Notes: generated by a model not told the origin, from the letters alone. Counted from the first letter of the stretch, positions 1-6,083 are shown. The stretch: 7,911 nt of DNA from Deltaproteobacteria bacterium (GCA_003161515.1 PMOH01000304.1:1-7911); one strand, 5' to 3'. A program made the numbers and translations.

Positions 1-29
1 GTTGCGGCGGCGGCTGCGGCTGCCACTAG
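1..29 (+). CDS. 3' end of an upstream gene with Cys/Gly/His tail (partial)
   Basis: In the frame whose codons start at base 3, the window opens with Cys-Gly-Gly-Gly-Cys-Gly-Cys-His and then TAG at 27-29. Alternating Cys/Gly ending in His is typical of metal-binding C-terminal tails, such as that of the SlyD prolyl isomerase, and similar tails occur on some zinc-ribbon proteins. Only eight residues are visible, so neither family can be assigned. The other two forward frames read low-complexity Ala-rich or Arg/Leu-rich sequence and are less protein-like. An intergenic palindromic repeat begins 11 nt after the stop, which fits a gene end here. Confidence 0.4.
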
Positions 30-39
30 CAATATCCTA

Positions 40-124
40 ACCTCCCCTTGTCCGAGGGGAGAGCCTGCCCTGAGCGTAGCCGAAGGGTCGGCGAAAGCCG
101 CGCAGCGGTGTCGCCGGGAGAGGT
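40..124. repeat. Palindrome-rich intergenic repeat element
   Basis: This stretch has nested inverted repeats. CTCCCCT (42-48) pairs with AGGGGAG (55-61) across a 6-nt loop. CCCT (68-71) and AGGG (84-87) flank a GAGCGTAGCCGA core. CGGC-GAAA-GCCG (89-100) is a small hairpin with a GNRA loop. The outer edges ACCTCCCC (40-47) and GGGAGAGGT (116-124) are near-complementary. This layout resembles REP/MITE-like intergenic repeats found in many copies in environmental Gram-negative genomes; that family resemblance is from memory. There is no T tract, so it is not a classical intrinsic terminator, although the first hairpin could protect or end the upstream transcript. Confidence 0.55.
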
Positions 125-208
125 ACAACGCTCGAGACTTCACCCACCCCAACTCGTTTAATCGCAGTTCACGGTGCACGGTTCGCGACTAATGATAAAA
201 TCGCCCGC

Positions 209-493
209 TTGCTCCCGCAATTCCTTTTCAGTAAACCGCCTGTCGTGCAACCACAATCGATTCCCCTAAGAGTCGCGAACTGGTGCCTGCTCGGCGTCGG
301 CTTGTTCGTCCTCACGTTCTCGCGAAATCCCATCCTTCACGCACTCGGCGGCGGACTCAGCTTTCTGGCTGTGCTTTCGATCGAACGAGGCTACAAAATC
401 GCAAAGGCTCGGCGTCTGGAACTCTACGCCGAGGAGATCAATCGCCGCATGCAGAACGCTCCCTCGGCCTCAAGCGAAAATGGGAAGCCATGA
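209..493 (+). CDS. Small two-helix membrane protein, function unknown
   Basis: The 94-residue product has two predicted transmembrane helices, about residues 23-38 and 42-58, joined by a very short turn. A basic segment (ERGYKIAKARR, 59-69) follows and favours a cytoplasmic C-terminus, giving a hairpin with both ends inside. The last 21 residues carry AEEINRRMQ plus a Ser/Pro-rich end, and the same tail recurs at the C-terminus of the next gene product. The start is uncertain: TTG at 209 gives the longest frame, GTG at 245 would shorten it by 12 residues without losing a helix, and neither has a clear ribosome binding site. The stop overlaps the next ATG in ATGA, implying co-translation with the lipoprotein gene. 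No family is recognised. Confidence 0.6.
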   Translation: MLPQFLFSKPPVVQPQSIPLRVANWCLLGVGLFVLTFSRNPILHALGGGLSFLAVLSIERGYKIAKARRLELYAEEINRRMQNAPSASSENGKP

Positions 494-903
494 AGCCCCG
501 CGACGCCGTCGCGCTCGCGCTTATACTGCTTACTGGGTGCGGCACCGGACCGCCCATCATAGCGCCTGACCTGCCTGAATGGGAGATCATTCAACCCCCG
601 CAGATAGAAGCACGACCGTACCCAACTCTCGATGAAAACGCGCCACTCTCTAAATGGGTTGTTGCGGACACACACCACTATCCGGCTCAGAACGAGTGCG
701 AACAAAGGCTCAAAAGCTTGCGGGAAAGAGCAAGAGCATGTCCCACAAGCCCTCCGTCCTTTTCTAAGGTGTGCGAGCAGTTTTCTAACCTTCGCGACAA
801 GTCGCGCTGCGTTTCGATAGATGATCCGAACCTCAACGCTGAGGAGATCAATCGGCGCATGCAGAGCGCTCCGGCAACCTCACCGGAAGATCAGAAGCTA
901 TGA
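490..903 (+). CDS. Small predicted lipoprotein, paralog 1 (chimeric C-terminus)
   Basis: The 137-residue product starts with a short signal peptide (MKPRDAVALALILLTGC) whose lipobox L-T-G-C puts the lipidated Cys at residue 17. The mature part has ENAPLSKW (49-56), a Cys-Glu-Gln at 70-72, two further Cys (84, 95) and RCVSIDDPNL (106-115). These match the downstream paralogs. Residues 117-137 (AEEINRRMQ...) are an extra tail shared with the upstream membrane protein and absent from the other paralogs. The ATG at 490 is chosen over longer in-frame starts because it begins the signal peptide, aligns with both paralogs and overlaps the previous stop (ATGA); GGGAA lies just upstream. It is probably exported and membrane-anchored. 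The function is unknown. Confidence 0.7.
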   Translation: MKPRDAVALALILLTGCGTGPPIIAPDLPEWEIIQPPQIEARPYPTLDENAPLSKWVVADTHHYPAQNECEQRLKSLRERARACPTSPPSFSKVCEQFSNLRDKSRCVSIDDPNLNAEEINRRMQSAPATSPEDQKL

Positions 904-925
904 AGCTCATTCACGACAAGGCGCC

Positions 926-1309
926 ATGAAGCCCCGCCACGCAGCCGCACTCGCGCTTGTGGTTCTTGCCGCATGCGCTGAACCGTCCGTAAAGACGACT
1001 CAATCGACTGGCTGGCAGATCATGCACCCGCCACAGATGGCGGGCAAACCGTCCGGAACCTTCGATGAAAGCGCACCACTCTCCAAATGGGTTGGTCCGC
1101 CTGCGGGCATTGATGCCTATCCGAGTCAGAAGGATTGCGAACAAATGATTGAAAGCTGGCGGGAAGGACCAACCAGTCCTCCCAGTGCAGGATTCACCGC
1201 CGCGATTCCTCCTTCACCGGAGACTGCTGAGATTGCTAATGAGTTTGCTAAGAATGATGACATGTTACGCTGCGTTTCGATAAACGATCCGCGCCTCAAA
1301 CAAAAGTAG
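926..1309 (+). CDS. Small predicted lipoprotein, paralog 2
   Basis: The 127-residue product has the signal peptide MKPRHAAALALVVLAAC with lipobox L-A-A-C and lipidation predicted at Cys17. It shares with paralog 1 the pattern W(E/Q)I(I/M)(Q/H)PPQ (30-37), F-D-E-S-A-PLSKW (46-55), Y-P-S-Q-K-D-CEQ (65-73), a Pro-rich middle and RCVSINDPRLK (115-125). It ends right after that motif and lacks the AEEINRRMQ tail, so it probably represents the original gene end. The ATG at 926 is preceded by AAGG at 918-921; longer in-frame starts add 35 unrelated residues that read through the previous gene's 3' end. The gene follows paralog 1 by 22 nt, bridged by a 9-codon ORF. The function is unknown. Confidence 0.7.
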   Translation: MKPRHAAALALVVLAACAEPSVKTTQSTGWQIMHPPQMAGKPSGTFDESAPLSKWVGPPAGIDAYPSQKDCEQMIESWREGPTSPPSAGFTAAIPPSPETAEIANEFAKNDDMLRCVSINDPRLKQK

Positions 1310-1353
1310 GCCGCCCGGCCACGTCCGGCGTAGTCGTCGATACTGATCCGGCA

Positions 1354-1410
1354 AATTGAGACAGTCGCGATTTGAATTTCAGACACTCAGCCCGAACTAA
1401 GACAGTGCGC
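1354..1410. repeat. Direct repeat copy R1, about 57 bp, with three AGACAGT-like boxes
   Basis: This copy matches the one at 1849-1906 at about 46 of 57 positions with one gap (hand alignment). Shared blocks include TCGCGATTTGAA and AACTAAGA. Within it, AGACAGT (1359-1365), AGACACT (1381-1387) and AGACAGT (1400-1406) recur at 22- and 19-bp intervals. Such internally repeated boxes are seen at the ends of some insertion sequences, for example the multiple terminal repeats of the IS21 family, and at protein-binding arrays. No transposase is visible nearby, so this may be a residual IS end or a small non-autonomous repeat. Confidence 0.6.
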
Positions 1411-1459
1411 AATGTTCCCGACCATTTGCCTCGTGGCGCGCGCCTGCTACAAGACGGAA

Positions 1460-1843
1460 ATGAAGCCCCGCCACGCAGCCGCGCTCGCGCTTGTGGGCTG
1501 GTATCTGATGTTTCCCCCAGTCCATCAGGCGTTGATCTTCCCGAGCGACCCAAAGTTCAAGCAAGGGTCACTAAACTTAAAAGCCCCTCTGAGTGAATGG
1601 TGGATCGCGGAGTGGCGCTGCAACACCTCGTCGAACGCTAGCTCGACTGACATTCCTATGTGCAGTGTGTTCCGCACCTCGGATGAATGCAAAGCCGCAA
1701 TCGCGAGTATGAAACTGACCAATCCACTCACGGGGGTTGAGGTGAAAATGCGCGAAGACTGGAAGGCAAGCGCGCAGTGTATAAACGCCGACGATGCCCA
1801 ACTTAAGGGCCGGCCGCTGAAATCGTTCTGGGAGGTAGAGTAA
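1460..1843 (+). CDS. Small exported or membrane-anchored protein, paralog 3, no lipobox
   Basis: The first 12 residues (MKPRHAAALALV) are identical to paralog 2, but GWYLMFPP follows where the others have a lipobox, so this 127-residue protein is not lipidated there. The hydrophobic segment 5-18 could be an uncleaved anchor or an atypical signal. The family pattern continues: KAPLSEWW (41-48), D-E-C-K (75-78), AQCINADDAQLK (105-116), plus extra Cys at 54 and 68. ATG 1460 is preferred over ATG 1412 because it aligns with the paralogs' starts; the 16 codons between do not. The gene is bracketed by the two 57-bp direct repeats. I recall similar short MKPRHAAALALVGWYLM-type proteins from environmental genomes, but their function is unknown to me. 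Confidence 0.65.
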   Translation: MKPRHAAALALVGWYLMFPPVHQALIFPSDPKFKQGSLNLKAPLSEWWIAEWRCNTSSNASSTDIPMCSVFRTSDECKAAIASMKLTNPLTGVEVKMREDWKASAQCINADDAQLKGRPLKSFWEVE

Positions 1844-1848
1844 GGGGA

Positions 1849-1906
1849 AACTAAGACACTCGCGATTTGAAATTCAAATACTCAAGGCCAAACTAAGATA
1901 GTACCC
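1849..1906. repeat. Direct repeat copy R2, 58 bp
   Basis: This is the second copy of the element at 1354-1410, in the same orientation. The three boxes are more degenerate here: AGACACT (1854-1860), AAATACT (1876-1882) and AGATAGT (1896-1902), at 22- and 20-bp spacing. It begins 6 nt after paralog 3 stops and ends 15 nt before the trp -35 box. It may therefore have been inserted, or duplicated together with paralog 3, just upstream of the trp control region. Confidence 0.6.
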
Positions 1907-1921
1907 GGCAGAGCACCCCAG

Positions 1922-1950
1922 TTGACAATCACCCGCCTCATCTTCATCAT
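1922..1950 (+). promoter_or_regulatory. Predicted sigma70-type promoter of the trp operon
   Basis: A perfect TTGACA (1922-1927) is followed after 17 bp by CATCAT (1945-1950), which matches four of six positions of TATAAT. Transcription would start near 1956-1958, giving a leader transcript of roughly 148 nt up to the end of the terminator T tract, similar in size to that of E. coli trpL. No convincing TrpR-type palindromic operator overlaps it. The weakness is the -10 box; a shift by one base (ATCATT) is also possible. Confidence 0.6.
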
Positions 1951-1960
1951 TAACCCCAAG

Positions 1961-2041
1961 ATGAACCTCACGAGCCGAAATGTTTGCGCGGGATGGTGGC
2001 GGTGGCACCTCGATGCACCCGCCTGCGCGCCGGCTTTGTAG
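1961..2041 (+). CDS. trpL: trp operon leader peptide (W-W-R-W)
   Basis: This 26-codon ORF starts with MNLTSRNVCAG and then reads WWRW at codons 12-15, so three of four consecutive codons are UGG (1994-2005 apart from 2000-2002). It ends with TAG at 2039-2041. Its position between a promoter and a strong terminator upstream of trpE identifies it as the attenuation sensor: scarcity of charged tRNA-Trp stalls the ribosome on these codons. The stop follows directly after the antiterminator's left arm, so a ribosome completing the peptide would mask that arm. There is no good ribosome binding site, and the predicted transcription start lies only about 4 nt before the ATG, suggesting leaderless or near-leaderless translation. 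The peptide itself probably has no other role. Confidence 0.88.
   Translation: MNLTSRNVCAGWWRWHLDAPACAPAL
1998..2023 (+). promoter_or_regulatory. Predicted 1:2 (pause) hairpin of the trp leader
   Basis: GGCGGTG (1998-2004), lying across the Trp codons, can pair with CACCCGCC (2016-2023) with one bulged C and an 11-nt loop. This is the equivalent of the 1:2 pause structure: a ribosome on the Trp codons would melt it. It overlaps the antiterminator arm by only two bases, so the competition may be weaker than in E. coli. This is hand-folded with no energy calculation. Confidence 0.5.
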
Positions 2042-2077
2042 TTCATCGCAAAACCGATTTCCCAAAAGGGCCGCAGG
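2022..2077 (+). promoter_or_regulatory. Predicted antiterminator (2:3 pairing) of the trp attenuator
   Basis: The left arm 2022-2037 reads CCTGCG, a bulged C, GCC, bulged GG, then CTTT. It can pair with 2065-2077 (AAAGGGCCGCAGG), giving about 13 base pairs in three blocks (6, 3 and 4). Those right-arm bases are the 5' arm of the terminator stem, so the two structures exclude each other. The arm starts 17 nt after the last Trp codon, so it would remain free when a ribosome stalls there. Confidence 0.7.
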
Positions 2078-2104
2078 CACAACCTGCGGCCCTTTTCTTT
2101 TTTT
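2064..2104 (+). terminator. Intrinsic terminator of the trp attenuator
   Basis: The 14-bp stem is perfect: AAAAGGGCCGCAGG (2064-2077) and CCTGCGGCCCTTTT (2083-2096) around a CACAA loop. A T tract follows (2093-2104, interrupted by one C at 2097). It lies 23 nt after the leader-peptide stop and 64 nt before trpE, so it must be bypassed for operon expression. The preceding A run also makes it partly bidirectional, but no convergent gene is present. Confidence 0.93.
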
Positions 2105-2168
2105 AGGCGGCGAGCGACGGAATCGGAAGTGAGAAGTGCGAAGTAGACGGTGAAAAAAAGGAAACGAG

Positions 2169-3674
2169 ATGTTACAGCCCACTGAAAGCGAATTCGAACG
2201 CCTGGCGGCCAACGGATTCAACCTCATCCCGGTGTTCGAGGAAGTCGCCGCCGATCTCGAGACTCCCGTCTCCGCCTTCCTCAAAATCGCGCGCGGCGAC
2301 TATGCTTTCCTGCTCGAAAGCGTCCGCGGCGGCGAGAAATGGGGCCGCTACACCTTCCTCGGCAGCGATCCTTTGCTCGTCATGCGCGCGCGCAAGAACC
2401 GCATGGACATCATCCGCCCCGGCCGCGGCGTCGAGGTGCGCTCCGTCGCCAACTCCTTCGAGGAGTTGCGCGCCGAGGTCAAGCGCTTCCGCTCGCCCGA
2501 GCTGCCCAACCTGCCGCGCTTCTTCGGCGGCGCCGTTGGATTTCTCGCGTACGACATCGTGCGATGCTTCGAGAAGATTCCCGAAACCGCCACCGACGAT
2601 CTCGGCGTCCCCGATTTCCACCTGATGTTCACCGACACGGTGCTGTGCTTCGACAACGTCCGCCAGACGCTCAAAATTATCGCCAACGTGCCGGTCGAGG
2701 AATTCGCCTCGGCCAAAATGGCGTATCAAAGCGCGCGTATCAAAATCGATGAGATAATCGAGCGCCTGAAACGTCCCGCCGTGCCGCCGTTCCTCGAAGG
2801 CGCGAGTAACGTCGCGATCAACGACACCTCGATCACGTCGAACGTGACCCGCGAGGGTTACATGGCGATGGTTTCGGCCGCCAAGGAATATATCGCGGCC
2901 GGCGACGTCATCCAGGTCGTTCCGTCGCAGCGCTTCGAGGCGCCGCTCACCGCGCATCCGTTCAACATTTACCGCAGCCTGCGCACGATTAACCCGTCGC
3001 CCTACATGTTCTACCTGCGCCTCGGCGATCAAACCCTGGTCGGCGCCTCGCCCGAGGTGATGGTCCGGGTCGAGGGTCGCGAGATCACGTTGCGGCCGAT
3101 CGCGGGAACTCGCCGGCGCGGCGTGACCGAAGCCGAAGACCGCGAACTCGAAACCGAATTGCTCGCCGATCCCAAGGAACGCGCCGAGCACGTGATGCTG
3201 GTCGATCTCGGACGCAACGACGTCGGCCGCGTCTCCGAAATCGGCTCGGTGAAAGTGACCGAGCTGATGGTCGTCGAGCGCTACTCTCACGTGATGCACA
3301 TAGTGTCGAACGTCACCGGCGTGCTGCGCGAGGGATGCGACGCGTTCGACGCGTTCGCCGCCACCTTTCCGCAGGGCACCGTATCCGGCGCGCCGAAAAT
3401 CCGCGCGATGGAAATTATCGACGAGCTCGAATCGGTGCGCCGCGGCGTCTATGCCGGCGCGGTCGGCTATTTCAGCTACACCGGCAACACAGACACCGCG
3501 ATCGCGCTGCGCACGTTGCTGATCAAGAAGGACCGCGTTTACATTCAGGCCGGCGGCGGCGTCGTCGCCGATTCGGATCCCGGCGCCGAGTTCGAGGAAT
3601 CCGTCAACAAGGCTCGCGCGATGGTCCGCGCGCTCCAGGCCGCGCGCGATTTCGAACTCGCGGCCAAGAGGTAA
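2169..3674 (+). CDS. trpE: Anthranilate synthase component I
   Basis: TrpE converts chorismate to anthranilate, using ammonia channelled from TrpG. The 501 residues match the usual family length. The N-terminal domain has LLES (48-51), and NPSPYMFYLR lies at 275-284; both belong to the tryptophan-binding feedback site in characterised TrpE. The chorismate-binding C-terminal half shows PIAGTRRRG (310-318), ADPKERAEHVMLVDLGRND (333-351), TFPQGTVSGAPKIRAME (399-415) and QAGGGVVADSDP (460-471). The ATG at 2169 has AAGGAA at 2158-2163 as a ribosome binding site. It is the first structural gene after the attenuator. PabB is the alternative, but the operon context and the feedback motifs favour TrpE. 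Confidence 0.97.
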   Translation: MLQPTESEFERLAANGFNLIPVFEEVAADLETPVSAFLKIARGDYAFLLESVRGGEKWGRYTFLGSDPLLVMRARKNRMDIIRPGRGVEVRSVANSFEELRAEVKRFRSPELPNLPRFFGGAVGFLAYDIVRCFEKIPETATDDLGVPDFHLMFTDTVLCFDNVRQTLKIIANVPVEEFASAKMAYQSARIKIDEIIERLKRPAVPPFLEGASNVAINDTSITSNVTREGYMAMVSAAKEYIAAGDVIQVVPSQRFEAPLTAHPFNIYRSLRTINPSPYMFYLRLGDQTLVGASPEVMVRVEGREITLRPIAGTRRRGVTEAEDRELETELLADPKERAEHVMLVDLGRNDVGRVSEIGSVKVTELMVVERYSHVMHIVSNVTGVLREGCDAFDAFAATFPQGTVSGAPKIRAMEIIDELESVRRGVYAGAVGYFSYTGNTDTAIALRTLLIKKDRVYIQAGGGVVADSDPGAEFEESVNKARAMVRALQAARDFELAAKR

Positions 3675-3679
3675 TCACG

Positions 3680-4284
<605 letters not shown>

Positions 4285-4288
<4 letters not shown>

Positions 4289-5307
4289 GCAGACTCCACG
4301 ACGCGCTGCAAGCGCTCATCGACGGGCGCTCGCTCACCGACGCCGAGGCCGAACTCGCGATCGGCGAAGTCATGGACGGCGGCGCGCCCGACGCAGTCAT
4401 CGGCGCGTTCCTGGTCGCGCTCAAAATCAAGGGCGCCGAGGCTGACGAGCTGGCAGGCGCGGTGCGCGCGATGCTTGCGCGCGCGCTACCGCTCAACCTT
4501 CGCGACGGCGAGGTGCTCGACACCTGCGGCACCGGCGGCGACGGCGCCAGCACCTTCAACATCTCGACCGGCGCCGCGCTGATCGCAGCGGCGGCGGGCG
4601 TTCCAGTTGCCAAGCACGGCAATCGCGCGATCAGTGGAACAGTAGGCACGGCCGACGTGCTCGAAGCGATGGGTGTGAAGATCGATTGCGATCCGGAGGG
4701 GCTGCAACGATGCCTCGACGCCGCCGGATGCTGCCACATCTTCGCGCAGACCTATCATCCCGCGTTCAAAAAGATCGCGCCGCTCCGGCGCGAGCTCCGA
4801 ATCCGCACCATCTTCAATTTGATGGGGTCGCTCGGCAATCCGGCGCGGCCGCGCTTCCATCTGCTGGGCGTCGCCGAAGAGAGTTTGATCAGGCCGATGG
4901 CGAACGCGCTCAAAGCGCTCGGGACACGGCGCGCGATGGTCGTGCACGGCGGCGACGGAATCGACGAAATCGCAATCAGCGGCCCGACGCGGATTGCGGA
5001 ACTGCGCGACGGCGAGCTGACGGAATATGAAGTCACGCCTCTGACCTTCGGCATCTCGCGCGGCGACCATCGCGCGCTAGTCGTCACGAATCTCGACGAC
5101 GCGGTGCGGGTTCTGCGCGGCGCGCTTGATGGCGGCGCAGGCCCGGCGCAAGATGTGCTCGCGCTCAACGGGGGCGCCGCAATTTACGTCGGCGGCAAGG
5201 CTGCTTCGCTGAAAGACGGAGTCGATGCGGCGCGTGAAATTATCGCCAGCAGCCGCGCGCTGGAAGTCCTCGACAAGCTGCGCCGCGCGAGCAACGGAAT
5301 TCAATGA
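4285..5307 (+). CDS. trpD: Anthranilate phosphoribosyltransferase
   Basis: TrpD joins anthranilate to PRPP to form phosphoribosylanthranilate. The 340 residues are of normal length. The helical N-terminal domain is followed by the PRPP-binding CGTGGDG (81-87), NISTG (92-96), KHGNRAIS (110-117), the HPAFKKIAPLRREL (158-171) and IRTIFN (173-178) segments, and the metal-binding Asp227-Glu228 pair in GGDGIDE. Two normally stiff motifs deviate: SGTVGTAD (117-124), where SSxSGSAD or SGxSGSAD is usual, and MGSLGNP (180-186), where LGPLTNP is usual. The start overlaps the trpG stop (ATGA), so translation is probably coupled. With the PRPP and metal residues intact and its place in the operon, a true TrpD is far likelier than a TrpD2/YbiB-type relative. 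Confidence 0.94.
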
Positions 5308-6083
5308 GCTCGATCCTCGACAACATCTATGCCGCCAAACGCGGCGAAGTGCGCGCGCGACGCGCGGTCGTGTCGCCGATGGCGATCGTCGCGGAGGCTG
5401 GTCGCGCGCCCAAGCCGGCCGATTTCATCGCGGCGCTGCGCGCGCGACGTCCCGCGATAATCGCGGAGATCAAGCGCGCGTCCCCGAGCAAGGGCGACAT
5501 CATGCCGGGACTCGATCCGGCCATTGTCGCGCGCGAGTATGTCGCCGGCGGCGCCGCCGCGATTTCTGTTCTCACCGATGTGCATTTCAAAGGTTCGCTC
5601 GACGATCTGCGTGCCGTCCGCGCCGCCGTGGAGGTTCCGCTGTTGCGCAAGGACTTCATCTTCGAGCCGTACCAGGTCTATGAAGCGCGCGCGGCCGGCG
5701 CGGACTGCATTCTTCTAATCGCCGCGATGCTGAAAGAGGGCGAACTGCGCTCGCTGTCAGCACTCGCGCGTGAGCTTGGGATGGCGACGCTGGTCGAATC
5801 GCACGACGCTGCTGAGTTCGCGCTTGCCGAGAAAATCGGCGCGGGGCTGATAGGCGTCAACAACCGCAACTTGCATGACTTCGTGACCGATATCGCGGTG
5901 ACCGAGCGCATACTCGCGGGCTATGCGGGCGACGCGGTGGTCGTCACCGAGAGCGGAATCGATTCTCCTGACGATATTCGGCGGCTCGACGCGGCCGGCG
6001 CGCGCGCGTTTCTTATCGGCGAGAGTTTGCTGCGCGGTGGCGCGCCCGGCGCGAAACTTGGGGAGTTGATGCGAGCGCTATGA
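5304..6083 (+). CDS. trpC: Indole-3-glycerol phosphate synthase
   Basis: TrpC closes the ring of carboxyphenylamino-deoxyribulose phosphate, giving indole-3-glycerol phosphate and CO2. It is a 259-residue single-domain TIM barrel, not fused to TrpF. Visible catalytic elements are EIKRASPSKG (55-64, with Glu55 and Lys57), RKDF (115-118, Lys116), ATLVESH (161-167, Glu165), GVNNRNL (184-190) and ESG (217-219) with the phosphate-binding GES at 239-241. The first loop reads LTDVHFKGSL (90-99), one residue shorter than the commonest LTxxxFFxGSL form. The ATG overlaps the trpD stop by 4 nt, with CGGAA a few bases before. It likely depends on coupled translation. Confidence 0.96.
   Translation: MSSILDNIYAAKRGEVRARRAVVSPMAIVAEAGRAPKPADFIAALRARRPAIIAEIKRASPSKGDIMPGLDPAIVAREYVAGGAAAISVLTDVHFKGSLDDLRAVRAAVEVPLLRKDFIFEPYQVYEARAAGADCILLIAAMLKEGELRSLSALARELGMATLVESHDAAEFALAEKIGAGLIGVNNRNLHDFVTDIAVTERILAGYAGDAVVVTESGIDSPDDIRRLDAAGARAFLIGESLLRGGAPGAKLGELMRAL

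Noticed and set aside
168..195. Possible promoter TTCACG - 16 bp - TAATGA before the small membrane gene
   Set aside because: Both boxes are weak matches and the start codon of the gene is itself uncertain, so it cannot be told from chance in this AT-richer patch.
1310..1353. Possible 3' end of a decayed transposase (frame reading GRPATSGVVVDTDPAN then stop)
   Set aside because: The frame is only a few codons long and continues from paralog 2's final bases in another phase. It resembles no transposase terminus that I can identify with confidence.
1354..1906. CRISPR-like array
   Set aside because: There are only two long repeat copies, separated by a gene, and the internal 7-bp boxes are too short and degenerate for CRISPR repeats.
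1922..1960. TrpR-type operator at the trp promoter
   Set aside because: No palindrome resembling the ACTAGT half-site operator overlaps the -35/-10 region. CTAAGATAGTAC at 1893-1904 is not symmetric and belongs to the R2 repeat.
1874..2284. 136-codon open frame on the - strand across the trp leader
   Set aside because: It runs antisense through the terminator, leader peptide and trpE start, with no recognisable domain. The attenuator on the + strand explains the sequence.
2172..3299. Long open frame of 375 codons on the - strand opposite trpE
   Set aside because: It mirrors the GC-rich codon pattern of trpE, has low-complexity Asp/Arg/His-rich translation, and lies wholly inside a gene with clear conserved motifs.
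3335..3679. Upstream extension of the trpG frame through the end of trpE
   Set aside because: The extra residues are a frame-shifted reading of trpE, Arg-rich and unlike any amidotransferase N-terminus. The GTG at 3680 with an AGAGG site fits the family start.
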